The notes beneath the pieces are model-generated. The model had not been told where the DNA came from. It ran no database searches and worked only from the letters and a program-made list of their open reading frames with translations. Positions 1 to 12,100 of a stretch of DNA of 64,000 bases are shown here, one piece after another (position 1 is the first letter of the stretch; the number at the start of each line of letters is the position of its first letter). Source of the stretch: Typha latifolia (Eukaryota > Streptophyta > Magnoliopsida > Poales > Typhaceae); assembly GCA_019914945.1 (NCBI GenBank), contig CM034110.1, positions 6,403,808-6,467,807 of the forward strand, in the 5' to 3' direction. The translations under genes were made by a program, and so were the position numbers.

Positions 1-1735
1 CTAATTAAAATTCGCTTATTCTTACTCGTTCATATGTGCTATAGATTTTAATTATAGAAAAAACTAGGATTTTGTGCTTTTTTTCTATATCCTTAGCTCT
101 AGTATGCCTCGAAGGTAGAAAACCTTCTTGATCAATAGATGTTGCCATCTTATTCCATTGTCTAAAATTTCTTAAAGCCCATGAAAATATTTCTGAAGTT
201 ATCACTGGTTGCATGAGCCTAAATTATGAAAAAAAAGAAGATTAGATAACTCTATGTGTTAAATCGCCCTTTATATTCACACCAAAACAACCCATTCTTG
301 ATGTTCGATTACCTAACAATTACAAACTTAAGACGATAACAACGGCTCCTCAATCAACGAAAAAACCTTAATACTAAAGCCAGATCATTCAAGAGACCTT
401 TAGGTCTAAGACAAGGAGTATACAAGAGAAAGGAATAAGGATAACAATTACTATACTATAAAAAATGGCTTGGACTTCATTAGAAGTCAACCTGCTAGGG
501 ATGCAAGGTTCTCCAAACTAGCAAGCAACTCCCTTTTCGCAAAACTAATCCTAACCTATTGACAATAATGATAATTTCTAGCCCAAATTAGTAATCTTGT
601 CCCCGCCAATACATTGAAACAAGGGAAACATCGAGAACTACTACACCAATTTCGATATCCGATGTGGGAGATCTCATCTGAGCCCGATTGGGCATGAAGA
701 GGATTCCAGAAGAGAGTGGTTTCAGTCGTACCTGCGGAGGTGGGGATCGGAGAGCCGAGCAAGAAGAGGAATAGGAGGAGGAGTGCCGCTTCGTCGCAAC
801 CCATCTCAACTCATGGCGAGTAACGACGTAGCCGGCGCCGCCTAACCTTTATCGTCGAGGTTTTGGTGTTGATGCTTCTATTTTAAGTAATATTACTCTT
901 AGGAATGTACTAAATTGGCAAATGCCTCTAAATTTTCCATCCAATTTTAAGAGGAAATATGACTTATTTATTACATGATCTACCATAACTTTTTCGAGCT
1001 AATGGTAGGATGGATTGGAAAGTTGAGAACTAAAAATTAGATATCATTATGATTAAGGATGTTTATATATGACTTTTTTTTTTTATTTTGTTAATGAGTG
1101 CCATTTTCTATATATTTGATTGTTGGAATTAGAATTTATTGAAGTGTCTTACGTAAAGTAACTTTCTTTTTTTTTTCTAAAAATAAAAGTTAAAAAAATT
1201 TAAGCTATTTTTGATAGATAAGAAAGCTGACTTTTCTAATGACAAAGTCATTGGAAAAAAAAAACATCCACAAAGTCAACAAAATAAAAATAAAACTCAC
1301 TTGTTCTATTGGCAGGGAATCATACTAGTTAGAAATAAATGCCATTTTCAGTATAAAATTTGAGACATATAATTTTTTTCTTATTTTCTTTTGAAAGAGA
1401 ACGGAAAGTTTATTATGTTACCACTTGGGATTCGAAACATGAACAGCATTCAGCATTGAGATAAATAATGACATTCAAATCAACATGATGCTTCGTGCAA
1501 TCATATAGCTTAGGAAGGGATATGATAAATTCTTGTTCTTGAAACTGGGAGAACCATCATTTCAACATAAGATTTCAGGAAAAATCCCACGGCGACAGCA
1601 CTATTTTCGATCAAAATACATTGTCTTAATTTTTTTCCCAAAAAGAAGGGAAAGAGAAAACATTGTCTTACTTCCTTTGACTCTGGACCTTTTTATACAT
1701 CAGAACTTGCTTTAAAATGAGAATGGAAGGTGGAA
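1..1735. other. AT-rich left flank with one doubtful exon
   Basis: Apart from the doubtful exon at 721-803 I see no gene here. A minus-strand open stretch at about 60-215 follows a good polypyrimidine tract and AG acceptor (sense ending taatttag) and could be an exon of a gene running off the left edge. I do not recognise its residues, and its phase does not join in frame to the 721-803 exon through the ATG frames I tried. From 830 to 1735 the sequence is AT-rich and becomes the 3' flank of MED28. Confidence 0.5.
721..803 (-). CDS. possible 5' exon with signal peptide-like start
   Basis: On the minus strand an ATG near 803 opens a frame starting MGCDEAALLLLFLFLLG and then SPIPTSAG. A charged or polar start, a leucine core and an AxA-like cleavage region look like a secretory signal peptide. 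A donor-like CCGCAG|GTACGACTG follows near 730, so this would be a first exon with the gene continuing leftward. The local GC content is raised, as at other gene starts in this window. I do not recognise the family. An overlapping frame (start near 806, reading MRWVATKRHSSS) is equally open, so the reading frame is uncertain. It may also be a promoter or untranslated leader only. Confidence 0.25.
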
Positions 1736-4700
1736 TCACACTCTCTCTAACTCTGCTGTGTGTTTGTCCAGCTGGTCTTTCAGTTCGTTTCTCCACCCTT
1801 GAATGAGGTTCTTGTGCTTCTTGATCAGCTCAGATTTGATCTTCAACTCTTCCTCCATAACAGAAATTTCCTGCAAAAACATGACCGCAGAATGAGAAGG
1901 TAACTGTGCCTTCTTATTAAATTTAAGGCAGAAGGATAGGTTAGATATCCATAATGAGATAAAATCATTACACAGGTGGAAACTGGAAAGTTACCTTTCG
2001 AAGCATTTCTTCCCTGCTCGGTTGATCTTCACGTTGTAGTCCAATGAAATACAACTGAAGCTTTTTCGAAGCTTCCATAAAGTCCCTTGCATGCCTTTCA
2101 ACATCAACTATTTGAAGAGGAAAGGGTAGATGAATTCAGCCTATCCACTCATATACAAAAATAGTTCATCTGAACTTCATGTATTTTAGCATGTTGCAGC
2201 AAAGAAATGAATTTTTATGCACACAGGCATTAAATGATACAGACATACATTTTAGCAAAGAGATGACAGAAAAATGCATTTGAATATCCTTTGTTTCATT
2301 TCTCAAGAAATAAAGTCTGCTCGGTTAACATGTTATATGTAGAAATTGCCAACCATATGCATGAAAATTTACAAAGACATACATTTCGCCAAAGTACTGA
2401 CAGAGAAATGCATTCTATGCTTTCTTCATTAACATATGAAAATAACTACTTGATTTCATGAGAATGTAATAAAAGGTGCCATGCAGGTGGACAATGACAA
2501 CTTATTAGGTGTTCGGAAAGAAAACCACAAGTTCCAGATATTTCACATCCAATAAGAGAATCAATGCATGCTTTCAACCTTATTTAGAGTTAAGTTCTTA
2601 ATTATTCTGAAGACTATCATGGCTTTCCTCAGTGCTTCCATCCAAGTGTTTTTTGGTCTTTGCCTCACTCTTGGGCCAATTACACCTTGAGTTGGATGTT
2701 AGCACACACTTTCATTTAGAACATCTTTTCACTAACTCTAGGTTGCCAAATGCAATCACGTATTCATTTTCTTCATCTATAAGATGAACTATCAAACTCA
2801 AAGTCCTCTTCTTATCAATATTAAATCTTTGAATATGTTGTTTCCTAATTCCTATAGCCAGATAATAAAGTCTTCCTCTTGACTTTCAGGCAATATGACA
2901 GCTATAGAACATAGCAAAGGCATTTATCTGCCTTTACACCTCCACAACTAATATATGATATTGGATCCAGTTACTCTCTTCAGTATACCCATGTTAAATC
3001 AATAAATCAACCCTTCATACACAATATTTTTCCAAATTTTTAGTTTTTTGTGGTCACAATCCTGGGCACTTACAAGACAGTCCTAGGCACTTAAAATATT
3101 GAATTATTCCAGTCCTAAGCACTTAACATATTGAATCCTATTTTAAAGATGTTATATGTCTTCTTCTATACATATAAAAAAACTTCAACACACAGCATAA
3201 GGTGATCAAGTATTTTGCAAATGAGATAAACTAAGAACAAGTCTAGAACATAGATTATGTTAAAACATAAATTCCATATATTTTTGTGCATGAAATTCAC
3301 CTTTGTATATTTTAGTATTATATCTTTGAATAACCGATCACAATATCAGATGAAATAGGGTGGTTGCAATAAATTTCTTAACAGCCAGTTTCAAACTTCT
3401 GTCAATAAAAAGAACCATGACAAATAGATCCCTATAGAGAAAGAGTGATATTAGTTGGAGAAGTTCAAGTAGACTATCAAGAGTGATTTCACTCAAGTGG
3501 AAGATCCTCGAAAGGAATGAGAAGAGAAAACTGAGCACTATGTCTTCATTATCTTTGTGACAATGAAACAGATGCCATCTTCAAAAGAAATACCTAAGAA
3601 GTAAGAACCTAATTTTAAATATGTTCAGTTTGTTTAGCTGGAAGGCAAGCCAAGGTGCAATTATGATGTTACGAAACATTTGCTTGTCTCACCTCTTAGC
3701 CTTACTCCTTATAGCTTTTCCATACAGTGTGATGCATGGAATATATAAAATAATTAAAGGAAAAGAATGGTATGATAGTATGAGTTCAATTTCATTATGC
3801 CTTACCCAAATTTTTACACATAAACATTAAGTTTTGGGCTTCTATTCTTCTGGCCATATTTCCTTTACTTATTCAAAACTAAAAGAGACCTTTCATGTAC
3901 TGCATAGAAAGAAATCTTGCATGTACTAGTTTAAGATGTCAAGGTCATGTCACAAGTTTTTCAATAGCCCAAATAAAAGATGATTAGCAGCAAAAAAGAT
4001 GAGGTAAAAGATGATTTTTTTTTCTGAAAAATCAAGATATAGATGCCAAATAGTAGCTTTCTATAAGATGTCAGACGACAGGTTGATAGAAAATTTTTAC
4101 TTTTTTTTCTTCACACAGCTAAAGGAGTCATAGTGATTCCAAAATTAGATCATACATTTTCTTATATCTAGCTCAGACTTATTAAACTGGACTAAAATCT
4201 AATATAAGTCAATATTATGTGCATTGTTAAAGTAGGCACGAGACTGTAGGTTATTTTTCCTCTCTATTCAGTGCATTCTAATTTCGACTGATGGAAGAGT
4301 TGGCAGAGATCCTCTATTTCTACATGCCATTATGCATTTAAAGAGAAAAGTAGAATCTTGTCAATCTTAAAGATGGAACAGGTTCTCAAGACACGGGAAC
4401 TCTTAAAGCATGACTAGTGACCTAAAAGTAAATTCGCTCTTTGAACAAAAGAACTCTTTGGGGGCAAGAGTACAAGTCACAACAACAACGCAAACCGCTC
4501 CGATTTCGATTCTAACAAGAAGCAAGAGACCAAGACGTTGGCATCCATTCAAGAAGTGTACTCGTTGGACCAAAACAACAAATACAAAAGCCCAAATGCA
4601 ATCAAGAAGCCAGGTCAAGCTCATTGGGGCAAAACAACAAACATCTACAAGGCCAAATCCTCTATATTCGCATTCTACCAACCGAGATCAATCTAAAGAG

Positions 4701-4914
4701 GTTAAAGAGAGATTGATGAAGTGAACAGACTCTGATGAGAGGAGTGGACGGAGCGGTCGACGGCTTGGAGCTCGCGGGCGGGGAGGCAAGGGAGGAGAGC
4801 CGCTTCGAGCGCCGCCACACAGCCCATCATCTCCTCCTTCTGCTGCTGCTGCTGCGACGGCGGCGGTGTTGGTGACGGCGATTGCGATAGCTGTTGCTGT
4901 GGCTGCTCCGCCAT
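1736..4914 (-). CDS. MED28: Mediator of RNA polymerase II subunit 28 (MED28)
   Basis: Small subunit of the Mediator complex, the nuclear co-activator linking transcription factors to RNA polymerase II. Three exons read on the minus strand: 4731-4914, 1995-2107 and 1736-1870, giving 143 aa ending at TGA 1736-1738. All junctions are GT-AG and in phase. The protein starts with a Q/P/S-rich tail (MAEQPQQQLSQSPSPTPPPS), then the conserved plant MED28 block CVAALEAALLPCLPARELQ and the helical region with DVERHARDFMEA and YFIGLQREDQPSREEML. It ends with a charged coiled coil (VMEEELKIKSELIKKHKNL). The length matches plant MED28. Intron 1 is unusually long (about 2.6 kb) and holds only spurious ORFs. 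Family assignment rests on recalled plant homologues; gene structure is seen directly. Confidence 0.93.
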
Positions 4915-6113
4915 TTTATTTTTGCTCCGGCGCCGGCCAGGAACGAGAATGGAGTGATTTGGGAAATTTTAGGGTGCGTTTATCGCCCCTTCTCTACTTG
5001 TTTGGCTTTATTGTTTGGCTATTCAAAATTGTCATATACTGTGCAAAGAAAAACTTATAAAATGACTATTATACCCTAAAACGTCTATGGTATGATAAAT
5101 ATGCTCACTATAATAGGAGATCATTGTGATCTAAGGGGATTATTGAGTTGTTGTTAGTAATTCATTGTAGTTTAGGAGAAAGAGGAAGAGAATTAGAGGA
5201 GTCGATGATGGTGGTGAATTATATATCTAAGATTGGGGTCTTAGAGAAAGAGCTAAGGTGCTCTGGGTGAAAATTATCTCCTCCATCATGACTGCGTATG
5301 AAATGGCCTCATTCATGGCCATTACCTCGGCTCGGGCTCGGGCGCCGATGAAGTCACTCTTTAGTTGCAAGTCGTCAATGCGATTAGATAGGCATAGATC
5401 GTCAATGAACCTACTTTAAAGCTTCCTAAAAGTCTTCATACTTCACCGACCCGAACCCTAAGATGAACCGTGAGAAGATTTAGATGAATTGATGACGATG
5501 GTCGTAGTTGTGAAACTTATATATTGGAGTCTAAATATGTGAAAGATTTTTATTAGAAACCCTAACAGTAAAAAAAATATCTATTTGATGATTTTGAATA
5601 GGGTTTTTTGGGCAAAGATGATAGTAAAGGGGGGTCAAGTTATTTAAAGTAAAAATAACTTACCTTAAGACATTATTAAATTTTCACTTCTGTAACAAAA
5701 CCTTTTATCTCACAAAAACTTTATATCGACAAGTCTACAAAACAATCTATCAGCTCAGATTCAATGCCTATATGGATCTAACTCAAATTCACAATTCGCC
5801 CCCATGAAAGGTCTTGTTATAGTCCATCAAGGCATAGCTTCAATAACTAACATAGGAAAATAAAACTCAGCCACTGCAATGCACATTAGAAACCATCAAT
5901 TTCTTTCTGCAATATAAGTGTAACACTAAAGAGAACATATAGCATCACATAAAATCTCACATACTCGGGTTGGCGCACATTTTAATTTCTCATTTGCAGC
6001 CACTCCCATAAATCATTGGATACTTAAAAGTCAAAATATAGCTAAATTTTACTCTAGAAATGTTTGTATACTTATTCTTTCCATTATTCACTCGCCTGCG
6101 AGGTCACACCGAT
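4915..6113. other. spacer between MED28 promoter and MFP 3' end
   Basis: About 1.2 kb holding the MED28 promoter (right of 4914) and the 3' flank of the MFP gene. Around 5270-5430 there is a GC-richer block that translates on the minus strand to a short helical-looking stretch (LKSDFIGARARAEVMAMNEA). It is bounded by stops and has no recognisable family. No other gene is seen. Confidence 0.5.
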
Positions 6114-9100
6114 CTATAATCGAGCCTTAGCTTGGTTTGCTGGTGAACTCTGCAAAATTAACGATTAGTGAGAACTTATGTCTACAATTTTAATTAGTAA
6201 GTGGAGCGATGCTGCTTAAATTTTACCAGAGAAATGCCTTTCGCAGCTCTTTCTGCTAGATAAGAACATGGCTCGAAGAACTCGCCATATTGCTTTGACC
6301 ATTCCTCCAATCTCGAGTGCACATACTTCACTCCAAGAGAATCGGCCCAAAACATTATCCCGCCCCTAATTTATAAGGGAGATAACGGTGTGAGTTTACA
6401 AAGTATATGAAGACAGTTTCTCGTAATCTAAGCGCAATTTAAGAAACAGACCTGTAAGGAGGGAACCCCATGCCCATGATCGAAGCAATATCAAGGTCAG
6501 ATGCCTTGACAGCAATGCCCTCGTCAAGGACGCGGCATGCCTCGTTGACAACCGGAAGGAACACCATCTCTACAATATCTTTATCTGCTAACTTCATTAG
6601 CTGCACAGAGAACACAGAAAGGCAACAGATAATGATGCTGTCACATAACAAGATCAACTGGGCATGACCAAACTAAAGTTGTGCGTGTCTGTCGAACCAG
6701 CCTTAGTTGGAAAGAGTAAACAGATGGACATTAACATTTCTTGGAACTTGAGCATTAAAATGGTTTTTAGAATCTGGAGGTTTACATTATTAAGCAGCAT
6801 AACATGAAAAAGTATAATCAACTCAATCGACATGATATAATCTTCAGGGAGTAATTAGTTACTAAGAATTTACATTATGGATCATTCATTGTGAGAATGT
6901 ATAATCAAATCACTAGACAAGATATGATCTTCAGGCAGAAGTCACTAAAAAATATCAACACGATCAAATATTAAGCAATACAAGTTTTGAAGGTATAGAC
7001 AACATAATGAAAAAGAAAATGATGACTTAAGAAGAAAATCATGTACATATATAAGAAGAGACTCATCAACACAGTAGCTAATGACCTAGCAATATTATGG
7101 GAACCTCAATTGTCTACAATACCAGAGCAATAGCTGACTTGGCTTAAAGATGGCAAGTACCGTGGCTCAGACATCATTCAAAACTATCAATTATATAATG
7201 TAGCAGGAAGGGTCTAAAACAGCCACAATGGCCACTACTCTGACCCCCATGAACTTTTGTAAGAAAATTGATTACAAGATGAGCTGTATGATACATACAA
7301 AAAACAAGGATTGTTACTCCGAGTCGGCTATAGAGACCCTTGTTCCACTCATGTCCATTTAGTGCTAGGGTTTTGAAAGCTCATATGATGCAAGACCATC
7401 CCAAATTTAGTGCTATTAGCCTACTGAATTGCATAGAACCTGTCTTTTCACTGAATAGAACAGTGACGCCAAATAGATTCCTGTAGGATACTGAAATACT
7501 TAATTTGACTAACATAAGAGTGGGAATACAAAATAACTACATGAAATGCGCTCTCTCAGATCCTCTACTAGAAAAAAGTAGCAATTTTTCTTCTTTTACA
7601 GAAAATGTGAGACCAAGTTTGTTCACCCAGTAAAGCATGACAAAAGACAGTTCCATTATTGAGGACTAATTCTACTACAAAAATTTAAGTTCCGGAATTG
7701 TTTAACTTGAAAGTAACAGGAGACTGAGATGGAACCTGTGGGTCAGGGGTGGTGCCTGCCATATTCCTTGATTTCTCGATGTATTTCATGATTTCAGGGT
7801 CTGGACTTGCCTTCCGCTTTTCATCATACTTATAGAACCCCTTTCGAGTAGCTTCACCTGCCAGAAGTGGCACAGGAAATGTATAGTATTTAAAATATGA
7901 CCAAAACAAGATGAGAATATGATATATCAGCATGAAAAGTGGGATGACAAGATTGCATCAGAATACATGACAAGGTTACAGCTTTTACCTGCTCGTTTAT
8001 CCTCAAGCATAATTGAAATTAACATTGATTTATAGACCCTTTCTGGGAAGTTCTCTAGGTATTGCATTCCCGTAGCTACCGCGACCCCAAAACCAACCAG
8101 ATCAGCAAGTCTGTACGAATGGGAACTTTATATAAGACTTGGCTTAATATAATCCATAAATATATGCCCATCCAATTTTCCTTAAAAATAATAATATTGA
8201 ATAAAAATAAAAGTAAATTTATAGTACTGCATGCTTATTTATTTATACCTGAAAGGACCCATTGGCATGCCGAATTTCGTACATGCGCGATCAATCTTGT
8301 AGACATCTAGGCCACGATCGACGAATAAGAGCGCTGACTGGGTGTAAGGAAAGAACATTCTGTTGACCGCAAAACCAGTACAATTTCCAACAACTATTGG
8401 AGTTTTACGAATCTTCTTGCCAACATCCAGCAAGTCCACAACAACTTGAGGAGAGGTCCTTTGAGTGCGAACTATTTCCAGTAGTGGCATAATATGTGCG
8501 GGACTGAAAAGGGAAGAGTTACTAGGAAATCGAGGAGCAAAAGTTTCAAAGCAGACATATAGAGGAAGTCATATTCAAGCACAACTTAAGAACATAAGAC
8601 AGTTCATACGAAATGTCACAGAAAAATATATCTTGCATTACCTAAAGAAATGAGCACCAACAATTCGATCATGAGACTTTGTTCTTTCTCCAATTAGATT
8701 CAAATCTATTGTTGAAGTGTTAGTAGCAAGTATGCAATGTGGAGAGCAGTATTTTTCTAGATCAGAAAATATTTGCTGCTTCAGGGACACCTTTTCAATT
8801 ACTGCCTGTCATGATATCATGGTCAAAAGGGCAAAAAAACAGAAGAAAATTAACTGAGCAATATAGACAGGGAGGAGAGAAGAATAGAATGAGATTTGAC
8901 TCACCTCAATCACTAGATCAACATCTTTGAAGCATTCATAATCGAGAACACCTTTGAGTAGAGAAAGAGTCCTCTCAAACTTCTCCTCTGTCATCTTCCC
9001 TTTCCTGACACGACTCTGCAAATTTGCTGGAAACAGAAGAGAATAAACAATAGGAGTATAAGGAAATAAAACTAGAAATAAGAAAATCTTTGCTACTTGG

Positions 9101-12100
9101 CGGAGCACTGTACAGGGTGAAGAAAGATTAAGAGCTATACCTCTGACTCTGTCAACGCCTGCTTTTAGGAAATTTTCATTTACTTCTTTAAGAATCACAG
9201 GATAATTGCTTAAAACCAGTGCAGTTGCAATCCCAGAACCCATAAGTCCTCCTCCAAGAATAGCAACTTTAGTTATTTTTCTAGGAGCTAAACCCAAGTC
9301 AGTCACACCAGGAACCTGTTGTAGTTATAAAAGGCAGTAGGTTAGTTATAAGATAGTAAAACAAGGCCTATTAACTGCAGAACAAACATAAATGACTTTA
9401 GAATAAAAAAATAAAGCCATTTTATAGTACAAGCTTCATGACAATTCATGCAACACAAATCAATGTGTATCAGTTTGTGTATTCATATGCCAATATAAAT
9501 ATCATAATACAATTCACCACTTCTTACTCACCACCCAGCCACCATCCCCCTCAAACAGTAAAAAGAAAAAGAAAAGGAAAATTAGATAATGTATAAAGAA
9601 AAAAAAACATCATCAAATATGAACTTCATTTCCACTAGCAAAACAAGAAGGAAATTCCTGAACTGATATTGGAATATCCCATTGGAATTATCATTCCCCA
9701 ACAAATAAGTGCATGGATTTAATGAGATTTATTTCAAGCTTCACACGGAAAGGCCTCCTCTTATTCTAAATTTAACAACCTTAACACAACCTAACTAAGG
9801 ACATTTTTGGAAGTCTGGTAACTAGAATATGTTGCCCCTGGATAACATTCGTCTAAAAACTGAAGGTACATCAAGAGAAGTTCACAAAATAATTCCACCC
9901 TTTGGTGGAACAATTTATCCAAGCATAGTGGGATAAATCCTTCCTAAATTCAACATTGCTGCCTTATACAGCCCATGAATAGTAACCCATTTTAGATAAA
10001 AATAAGTGTGAATAAATGCATTATATCACCTTCCAAAATAAATCCTACAGAGTTACACCTTTCATCAACTTTCTTTCCATTTCCAACAAATAGAGGAAAA
10101 GAAATTGGTCATAAGCCTTCAGATCCAGGCTTCAAGAATGACATCTAGAAGACAGGAAATTTTATAGACCAAACCATGAGCCATGGACCAGCATGTAGTA
10201 GGGTGGCAATGCTCGCATAGAACATGAAAATAATATGAACATATTACACAACTAACAAGTACCCAAATCAATCTCTGTTTGTACCTTAGATGTTGCACGT
10301 TGAGCAAAGAAGACATGAACCAAGCTCTTACATGTGTCAGAGAAAAGTAGTGCCTGGAAAGAATTTGCTTCCTACAAAATTTGAGTTACACACACCAAGT
10401 AAATCTTGCTAATTCTTTGGCGGTAGCATCTTTTGACTCAAATAAGGTAAGACAATACTAAGGTGCGTCAAAAATAAGTCACAAATACCTTCCAAAGGCC
10501 AGCTCGAGGTCCTGAGACTATACCTTCTTCAATAACATCAATACAAACCAATGGATGTTGAACATTTGCAGCTTGTTTTTTAGCCTGAGCTCTTGCAAAC
10601 TTGAGAATCTCCTTCGCCTCTCCAAGGGGTTCTAGTTTGTCAGTTTTGTAAAGACTCTTGATCCATGGTTTTCTAAATTCAACAATATCCAGAGCCCATT
10701 GACGAGCAGTCTTCAGCAATTCATCAGGTGAAACTAAGGCATCAACAAGACCTAATGCATAAGCTTCTTCTCCTTTTATCGACTTGGACAACTGTTATTA
10801 CAAGGATAAGAAACAATATTGATGTATTTTCAGGAACAGCTTATTACCAAATGTCAACAAACAGAAAACTTGTACACAAAAAGTACTAACCAGTATCATT
10901 TCAAGAGCTTTCGTAAGCCCAACCAGACGTGGAAGTCGCTGAGTTCCTATAATCAAAGAAATTAGTTGCACGTTATGTAGAGGAACATAGACTAAATACA
11001 TATTTAAATGATGAATTCCATTAGAATTTAGAAGTGACCTTCAACTATTCAAGTATTGCCAGATGCAAACCCTAAAACAAACTTTAAGTACACTATGAAG
11101 TACAAAGTCCTCTTAAGTAATCCCATATTATATAATACTCCAAATATCATACTGTAGTATGCATATTGCATAACAAGAAGACTTCAACATTAAAACTAAG
11201 CATGTGTATCTGCAACTTACATGACAAGGAGATTCCTAATCACCTTACCTACTGACTAATATCCTGTCACCTTAAGCTTACTGAATGATTTATTGATACA
11301 AACCAAGTTCCTCCAATAACTTATTGGAGTGAAAAAGACGAATACAGATTAATAAGATTGGAAAAGCAGTTAGGCTTTTCAAAGAGTTTAAGGCAAGAAA
11401 GGATAACTTTTTTTGTTCTGGACCTACAATCTTCATCGAAGGAAGGAGACTCTTCAAGAGTTTAAGGCAAGAAAGGGGCATTTGCTAGCAAACATCAATC
11501 CTTCATAATTCAGTTATCCTCAAGTTGTCAAGTAGTTCAAGCTACGCAGTGATTTTAAAGAGAATATGCAACACCAAAACCAAATTTTGTTGCCACAGAT
11601 GATGTTTCAACCATCTTAGAAGTTAGTATAAGGGATTATTAAGAGAAATATTGTCCAAGGTGTTCAATAATATGCTAATCATTATGAGCCGTACGGCTGA
11701 TAAGAGACTGTTCTATGGTAGTAAACAAAAAGGTATAGAAGCTTTAGCTGTACACTGATGATATTTATTCGATGAAGCAGAGTTAGTGTAGGTTTTTGAG
11801 ATACTACTTCTGAAACATCACCTTTTTAAGTAGAAGCCATTTAAGAAATATTCACCAGCAGTGACTATTTGAAAAATGAGAGGCTGCAGAAATATACTAT
11901 GGAATATTGAAAGAATCAAATCGACAGAAATCTCCCAAGCATCAAACTTTATCTGTACAATAATATGAGGAAACAGATCTAGTAGCTTGAGAAGAGACTG
12001 TAATGAAGTATAACAGTATACGAGTTGGCAAGAGATCCCAGATATAAAATCTTATAGAAGTTCAAAAAAGTACCTCCAAATCCTGGAATTACTCCAAGTT

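Noticed and set aside
1420..1450. tRNA-like box (gggattcgaaac) near 1430
   Set aside because: Resembles a reversed T-loop, but no acceptor stem, anticodon arm or A box could be placed around it.
4403..4724. Overlapping ORFs of about 100 aa on both strands within MED28 intron 1
   Set aside because: No recognisable motif, no start context, and they lie wholly inside an intron with good splice sites.
5270..5430. Short minus-strand helical-looking stretch (RARAEVMAMNEAISYAV)
   Set aside because: Bounded by stops with no splice context or family match; could be a gene fragment but not supportable.
6600..7735. Extra exon in the long MFP intron between exons 15 and 16
   Set aside because: The flanking exons join in phase and match the expected protein with no missing residues; the intron has no conserved reading frame.
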